DNA of 64,000 bases from Brienomyrus brachyistius (GCF_023856365.1 NC_064541.1:18104214-18168213), one strand, 5' to 3'. Positions 11,524 through 24,354 are shown, counted from the first letter of the stretch. Translations and numbers: made by a program. Notes: generated from the letters alone by a model not told the origin.

Positions 11524-14500
11524 ATGGCCCCTGTGGATCCCAGAGAAGTATTAAAGGAGGTGGAGAATTTCTTGGGGAAAGATGGGGAGTTACGCAGCCT
11601 GGAAGGAGTCGCCAAGATATTTGGGTAGGGCAGGCCTCTGAACTCCCCCGCCACCCCGTAGTTGTTTTACTTTCCTGTGGGTAACCCTGACAGCTGTGCT
11701 GCGATGGCTTCTGGGTAGTGTAGTACACAGCAAAGCCAATGAGAGTTATAGAAAGGCCCAAAGAAATTAAGGGATTATTTTTCAGGTGTGATTCTGCCTT
11801 TGTCTACATAAAACATGCATATGTAAGAGTATTGAAATTATTCATTTGCAGCTTGATGAAGGCATCCCAGAAGATGGTCTGTCGATGTATGTACCTAAAT
11901 ATCTTACTGCAGACTAAATCTCATGATATCCTTAACAGGTGAGTTAACATTTTCCTCTGTCTTCTCTCTCATTGAAAGTGTCTTTATTATCTAAGCAAAC
12001 ATGTTGTACGTGTTATAGTGAAAAGAAATGATGACATGATACTTTATTTGTCCTTTGTATAACAATATGAGTACAAGTACATAGGAATTCTTTAGTTTTC
12101 AGAAATCCCATTATTGTTCTCCTATGAGACATATACAGTACCAAACAAAAGCCTGGACACACCTGCTTTTATTGAATTTGCCTTGAAGCAATGAAGTAAT
12201 GCATATCAAATGGTGCGACAACCAAGGGAAGTGTTCAGCATCTCAAAATCGTCTCATTTTAGACTCTTCACAATAGCCCCCATTTGGTTTTACGACACCG
12301 TTGCAGATCCTTAGTGTTTTTCCCACCCAGCTTTCCTGGGATGCTTCTCCCACAGTCCTGAAGGAGTTTCCACAAGCTCCGGACTGCCTTGCTCTGGCTT
12401 TTTGATCCGATCCAGCGCTATGGGCTTTAGGTCAGGGGCAGCTCATGGGTGACTTAATGCCCTTGTTCCCGGTCGTACATTATATTTAAGTACATTTTCA
12501 AACACAGGTTAGATCAGCTACAGATTTGTATAGATTGTTCTGTCGGTTTTCATAAAGTCCTAGAACATCCGTGTAACCTAATGTAGATTACACATAGCTC
12601 TCCAGGCATAGTGAGATTTGATTAGGTTCAATGAACCTGCCATTCTTATCCACCATCCATACTCACAGTCATAGGGTTGTTTGTTGTATTCACTTTATGA
12701 ATCCAGTGCTGTGTATTTCCGCTTTCTGTATACACTGTTGTCTCATCTTTGTTATGTTTACTTAATCACTGCTATTGCGAGACTTTGCACACAAGTTTTT
12801 TGTTCATTTGTGTGTACTAGGTGTCAAACAATATACAAAGTGATCTGATTTGTTTTGCACGAGCTTTGTGGTGTTTGCATTGCCCCTCGTACCCGTTACA
12901 CACTTGCATTTCCTTCATGTCATCTCAGGTTTATCCGAGTGGGGGGGTACAAGCTTCTGAATGGGTGGCTGACCTACTCGAAATCAACTACCAACACCCC
13001 CTTGCTGCAGTCGATCCTGCTTACTTTACAAAAGCTGCCTCTCACAGTCGACCATCTCAAACAGGTACTCTCCTCGTGACCCAAACGTGACCTTGGGCGC
13101 TTACAGAGCGATCCCGGCCCTTCGGTACAGCTCACATAGTTTTTCATTTTCGCGCTAAGAGCAGAAGGCCGTGATTAAGAAAAGTAAAAATGTCCCAGAT
13201 GGCACGCAAATTGGGTTTCTATAAGCCGCCCAGTTCGCCCGCACCACTGTTAAGGCGTGCGGTTTCCGGCGTCTCTTACAGAACAACACAGCGAAACTGG
13301 TCAAGCAGCTGAGCAAGACCGGCGAAACGGAAGGTGAGTCAGGCGCGTGTGTGAAGCCTCCTCCGATTAAGCGAGGTGCGACAGTGTGGGCAGAGTGCAC
13401 TAATGGTGAGTGACTCATCTCCTTCAGAGCTCAGGAAGCTGGCCACGGTTTTGGTGGACGGATGGATGGCAGTAATCCGCTCCCAGAGTGTGGGAGCTTC
13501 CAGTGGAACTTCCCCATCAGGTACATACAGTATCTCGACCTCTCACCCTCCGAGTCATCCTACTATATTTTTTTGGTCATGGGCTGCTTGCGGCTTGAGG
13601 TCTCGTTTTAAGGTGGCGCTGTGTGGGTGATGGTGAATAACGGAAGCTTTACTGCTCTTAGATAAAAAGAAGAAGAAAGAGGAGGGGAAATCCCGAGGGG
13701 GAGAGGCGAAGGCTGATACAGGGAAGGTTCCAGAAGAAGAGAAGAAGAGGGAGAAGCCCAAAGCGCACGCCCCCAGTCATGCCAAGTTCCGATCTACAGG
13801 TCTGTGCTGGGCTTCTGCCAAGTCCCTCACAAATACACCTATCCAGGATCTCACAACCAATAGAAATGCACAAGGAGTAGTTTTCAAATTATCATAGTTA
13901 ATGTTTTTAGATTTTGTTGTGTCAGAAATAGAAGTTTTCTCTTCCATTGCTCTGCTGTTCTGGGGGCGCTGGCTATAATCTCTGTCTGTTACCATCAGGC
14001 TTGGAAGTTGACACCCCAGGCCCATTACCGGCCAAAAAACCCCCACCTGTGCTCCAGCTAGGAGACAAGTACAGCATTAAACCTGTTGTGCTCAAGAGGC
14101 CTAGGTAAGTAGCCTCTTATTTGTATAATCGCCTGGAAAAATGTTATTGGCAATAAACAAGAATAAAAATCTGCTTAAGAAAGATATGTGTATGAAATTC
14201 TTACATCAGTATAGACTTCCAGTTATGGAGCTCTTCTCTAAGCGTTTGTATTTCACTGTAATTCAGTTTTAGGTGCCACCTAGTGGCCATGCAGCATTAG
14301 TGACTTTCAAAATCTGTCGTCCGCAGCACCTCACAGGCAGATGTCCCCCTAGCGGAGAAGAAGTACAAACCGCTCAACACTATGCCCAACTCCACTAAAG
14401 AGATCAAAGTCAAGATCATCCCAGCACAACGTGAGAATCATGTGTTACTCAAATTCACTGATCCTTTGGTAATGCTTAACTGTGCCTTCATAATGCATTT

Positions 14501-17500
14501 ATTATGCATTCACAGAACATTCATAAGCAACATGTAATTATTGCATTCATATTTTCAATGAACAAGACAGGACAGCTGTAATATACATTAATAACGACCA
14601 TTATAATTGTATAATCATGTAATGTTTGGTATTACTTATGGTATGTTAGGATGTTGAGCTATACTTACATGCACTCTACAAATGCATTATAAAGGCATTA
14701 TGAATGTGTGGTACTGATCTTTCAAATGTGCTTGTTTATATCTTTGCGTATGTCCACTGTTTGATGACTGTGATTTTTTACATGAGTTGGAATTTGCCCA
14801 TTGTCTTCAGTCTACTGATAGTGTTTGACAAATGAAAAGAATTTTTATGAAGTCATCTATTTAAGTAATATGTATATTCGTTTAAAACCAAAAGCCATTC
14901 ACCGACGGCTGTGTAAAGACAGGTTTGTTTTTATGGTGCTACGGGTGTCTCATTATGTTGTTTTGGGTTATTTTGTAAGAGGTTTCTGAGAAAATGCATT
15001 TGTTTCACCCTCCTAAAATAACTGATTTTTGGAGGTACTTCTTTCTCATTGGCCAGCGATTAAATATTACCGTGTGTTTTGCTGTAGATATATGTAGATG
15101 AGATTAGTTGAGTTTGATCAGGTTTGCACTTTATTGTGTAACTCATTAAATGTGTATTACAATCATCTTTCTTCAGCTATGGAGTGTACAGGCTTCCTGG
15201 ACGCTCTCAACTCTGCCCCGGTACCTGGTTTTAAGATCAAAAAGAAGAAGAAGGTTCTCTCTCCAACATCTAACAAGGTGTCTCCCCCCCCACCCGTGAA
15301 TCAGCCCCCTCATAGTACAATGTAAATGTAGCAGGATCAAGTCTTAATATCTACTACATCTTTCTATCTACTAATATCTCTGGGTTCTGTTTGTGTAACA
15401 GTCCTGTCCACTGGAGAGCAAGGCCCTGTGTCCATCATCCCAGAACAAGCAGTCATCGCCTGACCGGCCCGCCTCCCAGACCCCCCCTCATGAGCCTCCG
15501 GACCTGGAGCAGCCAGGAACGCCGGTGCCCTGCGACGACACTGAGGTCATGGACGCCGGTGAGCTTGCCAGCATCGCTCCTCTGTGGCATGTCCTCGCAG
15601 CGGGACTTTGCGCTCACATCGCATTTTAATACTTCAGAGTGCCATCTGTCACTGCACTGTGCATCTGTACGTGTGTCATCCGAACAGGTGCTCTCCTGTC
15701 CGGCACATTTAAAAGAAAAGATTGGTAGTTCTGTAGGGACTGGCAGTTTAAGTAAATTGGTGTTTTATTGAGGGATAATTTATGTACCTAATAAAAAAAT
15801 GTATGTGTTGTTTATCCGCAGGGAGTTTGAATAAATGCTTAGTAAGAGCTGTGCATGCCCTTAGAGAGACACTGCATCTTCATTCATAGAGACTGTCTCG
15901 CTTAAAGAAATGATGTAGCTACAAGCACGCTTTCTGGAATATTGTTCTGCTCACTTAAGCTTCTGAACCTTCGCAGAGGAGAAGCCTAATGCTCTGTCTG
16001 AGCCTCGTGGAGAGGAGGAGGTGCTGACCAAGAAAGGGAAGAAGAGGAAGAGCGTCCGCTGGGTGGAGGAGCCGCATCTGAAGGAGTACTTCTACTTTGA
16101 CCTTGATGAGACTGAGAGAGGTGAGCAGAAGAGAAGGCGGAAACGCAAACGTCCGAGGCCGTCAAAGAAAATGTTTAAAGTTTGCTTATTGGTTCTCCTG
16201 AGGGCTGCGTAACTGGGGCTTTAGGGTGACCTGCTCTGGACACTGTGATTGGTCTGCGTAAGCATAACACTTAGCTGTTGCCCGGCCGCTCTCTCCTGTG
16301 CCCGTCAGTGAACGTCAATAAGGTGAAGGACTTCGGAGAGGCGGCGCGGAGGGAGCTGATGATGGACAGGCACGCGTTCGAAGCCGCCCGGCGCCTCTCG
16401 CACGACGCCATGGAAGAGATGGTAGCGTGGACGCCCCCTAGGCCTCTCACCTACTCCGGCTGCCTGGTCACCCCCGGCACGAGCAGCAGCGAGAGGCACA
16501 CCCAAAAGGACCGTGAGATGGGCATTCTGCAGGAGATCTTCCTGAGTAAAGAGAGGTAACCCCATCTGATCTGCGCGGCCTGGCCGTAGGCGGCCTGCTA
16601 CCACTCACACAACATCCACGTTACATGATGGTTAATACTAGGGACGCGTGATATATCGGTTAGCGTATCAGTATTGCCTGGAGTTTACTAAAAATCAAGA
16701 CGTCAGCATGGGACCGATCGGTCAGTCTTGGTTGATATTCCTACTGGATATTTACACTTCAGTCTTTATTCAGAGGTAGCAGCACAAAAATTGATGGAGA
16801 TAATTGGGCAGTCAGTCGTTTTCCAAAGTTGAGGACTATGGGTTTTGTCAGGTAATTTACCACTCACTATAGTCTCCAAAGTCGCTACTGATGTCTCACT
16901 GCCTGAATTATGTGACGTGTTTGTTGCACACATTCACGACATAATCATCGAGGTAATCATCACCCCCCCCATCAGTTTCCCTTCTGATATTAAGCAAAAA
17001 TATATCGGTCATCGATACTGGCCGAAATTTCATCAGCTGCTAATTATACCTCTGATCTGTCTCAATGGGTTTGTATCCTCCTGTATGTATAGGTAGGCAG
17101 TGAGCAGACAGTAACTCTGAAATGTCTATGACAATGTGTCAAGGCTGTATAATCGAGTATGTCGCTGTATTGTAAATGTTTCCCTGCCAATGTCCCCAGC
17201 GTCCCAGACAGTCCACAGGAGCCAGACCCAGAGCCGTACGAGCCTGTGCCCCCCCGCATCATACCCCTGGACGAGGTTGGTGCATAAGCCACGCTGGCTT
17301 GTAGTCTTCCTTTGTCTGAGTGCAGTTTTTCACCGGCATCCCTTCACACAGGACTCTGGCTCGGTGGAGGAGCCCTTCCTGGAGGCCACAGACGCGTCAG
17401 GGTCGGGCAACTACGCTGCCGGGGCTGCCGAGGGCGCCAAGCTGCCGCCCGTCTTGGCCAACCTCATGGGCAACCTGGGGAGCGGGGCGCTGGGCTCCCA

Positions 17501-18853
17501 ACAGCAGGGGCCATCGGCTGTGCAGGAGCTGCTCACGTCCATCATGGTGAGGCAGGGGGCTCCTGTATATCGGAGAAGCACTATTGTCATTTATTGTGAT
17601 GGTCAAGATATTAAACCCAAATGCACTGAAGGCTGGGTGTGTTTTTTTGCCCAGTTTGGTGAACGCTTTTATCCCGAGATGCAGTTTGTGGGTCGTGTAG
17701 TCGGGCTGACAGCGTGCTCTGGCTGACTGTGCCTCTCCCCACTTTCAGGGCGCGCCAAGCAACCAGTCGGCCGAGGACCTGATCAAACAGCCTGACTTCT
17801 CGGACAAGATAAAGCAGCTTCTCAGCTCCCTGCAGCAGAGCCAGCCCCAGGCCCCTGCCGCTGCGCCCCCCCCAGGTACGCGCCCCCATGCCCTGTCTAA
17901 TAAAATGTTTGAAAAAATGCCCATCAGACTCATCAACTCTGACAGTATTTTTTGCCAGTGTTTTTTCTCTTAAAGGGAGGCAAAATTTCTGCTCTGAATA
18001 AATAACATATTGAGGCTTTTATTGCTGTTTGATTGATGCTTCATAGAAGTTCAGGAAGAACCATCTAATGCTGGTATATTGTGGTACATTAATGTGATGC
18101 ATGTTTCTCCCCCCCCCCCACCTCTGTATGTGTTTTGTCTGTGTTGCTCCTCGCCGTTGCCAGTGAGCACAGGCTTGCTTGGTCATGGCCCTGGCATGGG
18201 CATGAACATGGGCATGAACATGAATGCCAACATGAACATGAACAGGAATATGTCGGCGCCCATGAACGGAGGCTACCCCCCAAATAACCCACCAGCCGGC
18301 GGCCGGTTCCCCCACCCGCCGCCGCCGCCTCCACACGGCCACGGGCCCCCCTTCCCCCCCGGCGGTGGGGGCCCCAGGTCGATGGGCCCGCCACCTCCTC
18401 AGGGGCGCGGCGGAGATGGTGGAGGCTACTGGGGGGAGGAGCCAATGAGGGGAGGCCCCCACCGAGGAGGCGGAGGGAGCCATTTCCATCGTGGCAGGGG
18501 GGGCCGGGGAGGCGACTCCGGGTTCCGCGGGCGAGGTGGACGCGGCGGCGGCCCCCAGCAGGACTCGGGGTTCAGAGGCCAAGGCGGACGAGGGGGTGGT
18601 CCTCAGCAAGACTCCGGCTTCCGGGGGCGAGGAGGACGGGGAGGAGGTATTATTAATCTTTAAAACGATGCATGTTGGTCTGTTCAGCCCTCAGAGAAGT
18701 TGCATTGCTGCAGGTGTGATACTAATCTAACCCTTTCTGGCAGACATGTCCAAGAGGCCCGTCTGCCGGCACTTCATGATGAAAGGAAGCTGTCGATATG
18801 AGAGCAACTGCGCCTTCTACCACCCAGGAGTGAACGGCCCACCGCTGCCCTGA
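11524..18853 (+). CDS. ppp1r10: PPP1R10 / PNUTS, PP1 nuclear targeting subunit
   Basis: PNUTS binds protein phosphatase 1 in the nucleus and acts in transcription termination and chromatin control. Seventeen coding exons join in phase: 11524-11624, 11852-11938, 12929-13064, 13282-13333, 13428-13520, 13662-13799, 13999-14104, 14327-14430, 15177-15277, 15402-15558, 15977-16120, 16309-16555, 17200-17275, 17352-17546, 17749-17875, 18164-18646 and 18744-18853. They give about 818 residues. In order: a TFIIS N-terminal-like (LW) domain including [10 protein letters not shown], lysine-rich regions, the PP1-docking motif KRKSVRW (residues about 382-387), a Met/Asn run (633-651), an RGG-rich tail with three DSGFRG repeats (739-782), and a C-terminal CCCH zinc finger (C-x8-C-x5-C-x3-H). 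The start Met follows an acceptor at 11521. The human protein is about 940 residues, and its His-rich GHRPHEGPGG repeats are absent here. Confidence 0.97.
12134..12480 (+). repeat. Tc1-type non-autonomous element, left part, in a PPP1R10 intron
   Basis: It begins TA-CAGTACC...GCCTGGACACACCT, a terminal repeat of a fish Tc1-related element. The interior shows ordered matches to 60-200 of the window, including GGGATGCTTCTCC and CACAGTCCTGA. The right terminus is not clear. It lies in the intron between coding exons 2 and 3. Confidence 0.55.
14485..14725. repeat. Possible decayed palindromic MITE in a PPP1R10 intron
   Basis: TTCATAATGCATTTATTATGCATTCA-like sequence on the left and TGCATTATAAAGGCATTATGAA on the right are roughly inverted, as in common fish TAATGCATTATAA-type MITEs. 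It is degenerate and its boundaries are approximate. Confidence 0.3.
16632..17030. repeat. hAT-like element relic in a PPP1R10 intron
   Basis: GATATATCGG near 16650 and its near-inverse AAAATATATCGGTCATCGAT near 17000 look like the two ends of the widespread fish 'CCGATATATCGG' repeat. The interior is anonymous. Boundaries are approximate and the family is from memory. Confidence 0.35.
18514..18645 (+). repeat. 48-bp coding tandem repeat in PPP1R10 (DSGFRG units)
   Basis: Units start at 18514, 18562 and 18610. Each encodes DSGFRG(R/Q)GGRGGGPQQ, and the third is shortened. They encode residues 739-782 of PNUTS and keep the reading frame. They differ at synonymous sites, so they are not very recent. 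Confidence 0.9.
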
Positions 18854-20482
18854 AGGTCCCTCCACACATAGCCAGCATGGCTGCAGGCATCTCCACGAGG
18901 GGAAAGAACTTATTTAGCTCGTTCCGGGCCCCTTTCTCCTGTTTTACATTTTATTTTTTTCGGGAGAGAAGATGATGGACAAACGCCACTCCAGACGTGC
19001 GTCAATCGACGCATTTAAACATTTCAAACCATCGGGAAAAAACGTCTCATTTTACTGGGTTTCCCTTCCGATTTCTTGGAGTGTAGTGGCATGATCTTTA
19101 TTTTGTCGTTTTTCCAGGCCCTGCCTAAGGAAAAATGACCTAAAGCCTGAAATTTGAGTTGATTACAGCAAAAATATCTGGTTAAAGATTGCTATACTTG
19201 CTAACCACTAATGCAGAATGGAGCGATGTCCATCTGTATCTTATTTTTAAAGTGTCACTGTCCCACAATTTTTGATCCTGATCGAGCACAGCAGCCTCGA
19301 TTTTAGATGTTTGTATAATGGTGACCATTATTTCTATAATATTCTGATTTATTTCTTTACTAGGGGTTAAGAAAATGAGAGGTCCTGGTTGTGATACCAA
19401 ACCTTCCGGGTTGTGAAGGCCAGGGGGGCTGGGAGGGTGTGGGACCAGCAGAGCAGGCTTCAGTGTCAAGCTGCTTTGGACCTGAGGGGCTCTTCCTCAT
19501 GTTGAAAACAATGTATTTAAAGAAGACACACTCTCATCTCGTTCTCATCCTGTCCGTGTATTTGAACAAGACAGGTGGATGATCAGTTTGGGACAAAGTC
19601 AGCTGCGTACTTCAAATGTGGACATCAGTACTGCAGTCTGCGCTGAAGTTCAGCATGCAGCACTGATGCGGCTTTAGGATTTCGAGGTGCGGTCCGAGAG
19701 GTTTTCAGCTAGCTTGCCGACATGACGGTGATATGTAAGATCTGTTCTTTTCTGTTCGGTGATGCGTAAATGTGCCAAATGAATTGCGGGGAAATACAAG
19801 GGGAAATTCTGTCCGTCGGTATGCGATCGTTGGCGCATCATTTAAGACACCACTGTCATTCCATCCATAATTCCTTTTATGGAACATTCTAGGTGTTAAT
19901 CTGTCATCAGCACAGAACAGAAAAAAACTGTACAGATTCAAATTAAGCTCTCATTTCTGTTAGAGATAAGCGATAATGTCCTTAAGGTATAGACCCAAAG
20001 TATAAGCTAAAAACACTGAACGCTAAGAAGCTAGTATTGCAATGGGGTGGAAAGACCAATAGTGTATTGAAACCACTGTTCTGCCTACTTAAAGTTTTTA
20101 AATGGTAAATATGTGTCAGTTTTAACAGTTTTGTATATCAGATGATGCTTAGTATTTTATTTTTTAAATAGGCCAGCTTTGATGCAAGCATGTAACACTT
20201 CAGTATGGCTTTGTGGAACCAGGCAGTGTTTACCTAGTTATGCCCAGGTATCCAGGCCTGTCTGGGAAACTAGTCAATTGTTTTCTGTGAAAACATCAGC
20301 ATTCCTGTCTCATGTGGGACTGTATTTAATTTTTCCCAGATTCCTTTTTTTGTATGTATCTGCTAGTAGGATTTTGATGTCACACACATGCCGTTTGATT
20401 TGTATCAAGTTGTGGGTTGTACACTGCAGCATAGACACCCATTTACATGCAACTCTTTGTTGGCCTGCAGGTTTTTTATGTC

Positions 20483-20488
20483 AATAAA
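20483..20488 (+). terminator. PPP1R10 poly(A) signal
   Basis: AATAAA lies about 1.6 kb after the PPP1R10 stop. No other gene lies between, so 18854 to about 20505 is the probable 3'UTR. Confidence 0.55.
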
Positions 20489-21479
20489 TGTTGATCGATT
20501 AAAGACTATTTTTAAATCTTGTGTCTGATCTGTTTGTCCTTTTACATTATAATTCAATTTTGATGCGTGTTCTCCATCTGTACTGTTAAACAATACCAAA
20601 GCACCGTGTGAAATGTCAGTTTACTCCTTTAGAAATGCAAGAAAGGTCTCCAGTACAACCTGAGTGCATGTGAATCTAGTTACTTCGAACTCTAAACTCT
20701 CATTGAGGGTTATGCTCAACCTGTGGGAGATACTCTGGATGTCCTGTTCTTAGCTGCACGTTGTCGCTTTATGAGTTTTAGCTAGAGAACTAATTTCAAC
20801 TATAATATGACAAATGTTGTTTTGAAATGAGATCATATTCTCAGCAAACAGAATTTTTAAAAGACTTCAATATGTCTATAGAATATACAGTACCTCTTGT
20901 TGCCGATGACTGAGCAGAGATGAGGGAACATTGGAATTTGTTGGGGAAAAGATATTGTTGGCTCATTGCATTGGTAAGGGGATAGACGAATTCAAACTGA
21001 GGAGAAGCGCATATCATATCCATAGATTCTTTTTCATGACTATATTGTGATGGTAGTGAGCAAATGTGTGATGAAAACCCCAGGAATACGGCAGTTTCTG
21101 AGAGGCTGCAGCCATCATATCTGGCCCCAAACCGTTTTCAGAATCACTTAGATCACATATATTAGACATTCTGATGCTTAGCCAAACAGTAACCCAGTCT
21201 GAGTGCTGTATGCATTTAGTTGTAACCACACTATCTGGTAGAGCAGGCTCTTTGAGCAGCAGGTCTACCTTATAAGCAGCCCACTAAGTGTACGTTGAGT
21301 ACTATACTTGGCATTTTACTCAAAGCATTTCCCTTAAACACGTCATACTGTTACTTTTACACGATGAAGAATGAAAGTACAAGAATGCTGATATCATCTG
21401 AGCCAATATATATGATGTTGAACACACTTGTAGTTTCGTCTGCCTCCTTTCCTCATGGTTCTCGCTCTATTCAGCAGCA

Positions 21480-21545
21480 CCAGGTTCTGGGAGGGAGCGA
21501 AAATGTGGATTGTATGGAGTCCCCAGGGACCAGCAGTTTCCCTGT
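21480..21545. repeat. Half of a palindromic hAT-like MITE
   Basis: GGGAGCGAAAATGTGGATTGT...GGAGTCCCCAGGGACCAG matches the right halves of the elements at 26757-26905 and 58580-58731. Confidence 0.5.
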
Positions 21546-21639
21546 CATGTCTGAGGTGGAATTACATATTAGAGAGTCTCATCCATTCGCCTTTCAAATG
21601 CTTAAGCTGCTGTCGGTTGTGTAGGAGCTTGGAGCCCAG

Positions 21640-21850
21640 GTAGCTTATCATACAAGACAGGGGAACGCACACTCATGCAGAAACCCACGCACGATCACAC
21701 AATGTGGGCAACTTAGAGGCACCTGTTTACCTAAATGCATGTGTTTGGTTTGTGGCAGGAAATTGACAGAACACTGGGGGGAAACATGCAAACTCCACAC
21801 CAGGGTATGAGTGGGATTCAAAAGCTGGACGCTGGTCAGGTGCAAACGAA
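21640..21850 (-). repeat. Decayed V-SINE-type element
   Basis: Read in reverse it retains pieces of the SINE at 34594-34939, for example the equivalent of GTGTGGAGTTTGCATGTTTC and a B-box-like stretch. Very diverged. Confidence 0.45.
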
Positions 21851-21871
21851 ACGAGGTCTGATTTTCACAGG

Positions 21872-22259
21872 AAACTTGGGGAAGTGCTTATGTTTCAGGT
21901 CCTTCTTGAAGTTCTGATCCAACTTTCAGCCAATCGGGAAGCCCTCACAGTGTTTGATGACCAGTTAATAATGTGGGTGGATGTACAGAAGTTCCTGGAA
22001 CCCCAGGAACCTGCTGTACAGGATCCTCACCCTAAGATCCTGTTGCCCAGGGAGGGGCCCTGACCCTGGTGGCCTCTCTTGCACACAAATGGGAGGGGCC
22101 CTTCGCGACGTCTTTTTTACCGCAGAAGCAAATATTGACCTTGTTCTTGGCCAGCTCAACCCTGAGAATGAAGACCGATGCCAAGGACACCTCAGCGTTC
22201 CGGCAATGCTGACTCCACTGTCACCTCCCAGGAACCCAGGGACTTCTAGCAGGATATGA
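21872..22259 (+). pseudogene. Unrecognised coding-like fragment with a frame change
   Basis: After TTTTCACAG (ends 21870) or TATGTTTCAG (ends 21898), one frame stays open to a TGA at 22061-22063. It reads like protein: VLLEVLIQLSANREALTVFD, then DDQLIMWVDVQKFLEP. The next frame over takes up the coding look to a TGA at about 22257-22259 and includes EANIDLVLGQLNPENED, preceded by a good acceptor (TTTTTTACCGCAG, ends about 22124). It could be two exons of an unknown small gene, or one exon with a 1-base deletion. I do not recognise the family. No donor consistent with both parts was found. Confidence 0.3.
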
Positions 22260-22481
22260 TGGATGATCCCCCATGGGAATAATCTGGCTGCACACCCCAC
22301 CCCCACCTTCCTATACATCTCACCGGCCAGGGACCCCAGTGATTGGGAATATTTGTATTAGCTTGGCTGCAATTTTATTCGGTTTTTCTGATAAAGTAGT
22401 ATTTCAGAAGTATGGAGTCAGAAGTGTATGATTTTATTGTAAATAATTTAAAACATGAGTCTTGCACTTTATTGAGTCCCA

Positions 22482-22482
22482 G

Positions 22483-22513
<31 letters not shown>
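22482..22513. repeat. ATA microsatellite
   Basis: About ten ATA/TAA units. Confidence 0.9.
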
Positions 22514-22516
<3 letters not shown>

Positions 22517-24354
22517 TAAAATTTGTATTATTATTAAAAATAAAAATAATAAAGCAAACTTTTAAATGGATTTATACAATTTACAACTTGCAACAAATGC
22601 AAAAAAACGCAGTTACTGAGCCCAAAACAACACAAGCACTCGGTTCTGGTCTCTCCATCCCTCTGCCTGATACTTTGGGATTGACAAGGTCTTTGTTTGG
22701 TCTGAATTACAATATTATTCCTTCTCCCAGGTCGGGGGGAGGGGGGGGACACAGAATCCAGCATGTGCTGCAATGTTAAAACAGACGGTGGGCTACAGAG
22801 TCAAGTGCCCCTTCTGCAGGAGCTCCTCGATGGTCTTAAATTCATCCATCGCATGGCTTCCCACTGTATCTCTGAGCCAAAGATACAAATTCAGCTGTAG
22901 CTTTGCATTCAACTGTCAAAGGTACAAATCTTGCCATTTGTTATCCAGCGCGCAAAAAGTAATCCGGTCAAAAAACAAAGGATACATTCATTAAACTTAT
23001 GTTAAGAGATACAAAACCATAGTTTTTTTTTTCCTTTTTTTAGAAGCTTCTTTTTTGAAAAACTCCCAGTTCAGGCTGCATTCATTTGCATTGCAAGTGT
23101 TATTGTTTCCTGGGTTAACAGGGACGCCAGCAGCATAGTAAAAAGGGTGTTGACCTTGTTCATGGCTCTGTAAATAAATCCACCCATGTACTAACCAGAT
23201 CACCCCAAGTAAGTGAAAATGAGCTAGCGGAATGTTTACTCACATCTCCATGGTGACGGGACAGGAAGCCCGCGGGGCTCTGGCTGTTAAGTGAGCTGCT
23301 ATAACCGTTTTTTGGATCGCTAGAAGCTTTCGGCATATTGACTCAAGTCACACCTAAACAAGCAGAAATAAAATGCTTCCAATGGACCAAATATTTTAGC
23401 TTTTATCAACATGTGATTAAAAATTATCTTTAAGTTCATACATTTGTAAATTGCTTTACTGAATGCTATTCACTATGTCCAAGAACTGGGCCTTCATAAA
23501 TTGCCTGTACAGATATGAACGAATTTGAATAGATTTAGAATGAATATTAATTGATTTGAATAGATGTATGATAAAAGAAGTAGGTGGCCAGTAACTGGAA
23601 ATCAGTTTGTGCAAAACCATACTAATCACCACACTGTTCGGCTTGGGACCGAAGTGAGTTTCGTGACATGTGTGACTGTGAGAATCATTTTTTGTGCTTC
23701 AATGAGTCACACAGCAGCTCTTCGGCCCCTAGGTTGCCCCTTTTCTCCGTGCCTCTGCATTTACACTGACCGCCCGTCCCAGTGAGAGAGCTGCCCATTC
23801 TCTGACATGCATGTGGTGATGAGATTATTCATGGCAGTATATTTGCTTGCACTTATATGTACCTTTGTGGATCACTGTAAAAAAATAAACAAGGATCATG
23901 TCTCATTCTGTCTTTTTATATTAATTCGTTTAAGGTTTTTCTTTGTTGGTCTGACATCATTATTCTGTTTCCTTGTTGAATATTGAACTACGATCATGTT
24001 TGAAACACCTGCAAATGGGGAAAATAAAATCGAATTTATGGATCTGAGGTCAACCAATGATAAAAAGACTAATCACCTTTGTGACGAATCAGAAGCTCGC
24101 TTTATGCTTACCTGTCCTTGGACTGGGGCCAAGACAGCACACAAATTAAATCTTATCAAGAGTTATTTTCAAAAGACGATATCAGATCCTCCAGTTTATT
24201 AATATGACACTACTGTAAATAGGTTGATGTACATGGGTCAAACACAAATTTAGCCCCATTGTTTTCTCTGGTGGTCTGTGCTTAGAAATTTAAAGGGGCA
24301 GAATGGTTTTTACTCTCACATTCCAGTATGAGAGGGGGGTGTGGCCAGGAGGTG

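Larger units (their letters stand above)
20506..24350. other. Intergenic between PPP1R10 and AGR2
   Basis: About 3.8 kb holding a decayed SINE, half of a palindromic MITE, a coding-like fragment at 21872-22259 and an ATA microsatellite (all listed separately). The rest is AT-rich and shows no recognisable gene. Confidence 0.5.

Noticed and set aside
17136..17726. A 196-residue plus-strand ORF
   Set aside because: It is the PPP1R10 exon 17352-17546 extended into both flanking introns. Phase and donor sites at 17275 and 17546 define the real exon.
18019..18609. A 196-residue minus-strand ORF over the last large PPP1R10 exon
   Set aside because: It is the antisense of the GC-rich RGG-coding exon. 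The composition explains the open frame, and no family match or splice context exists.
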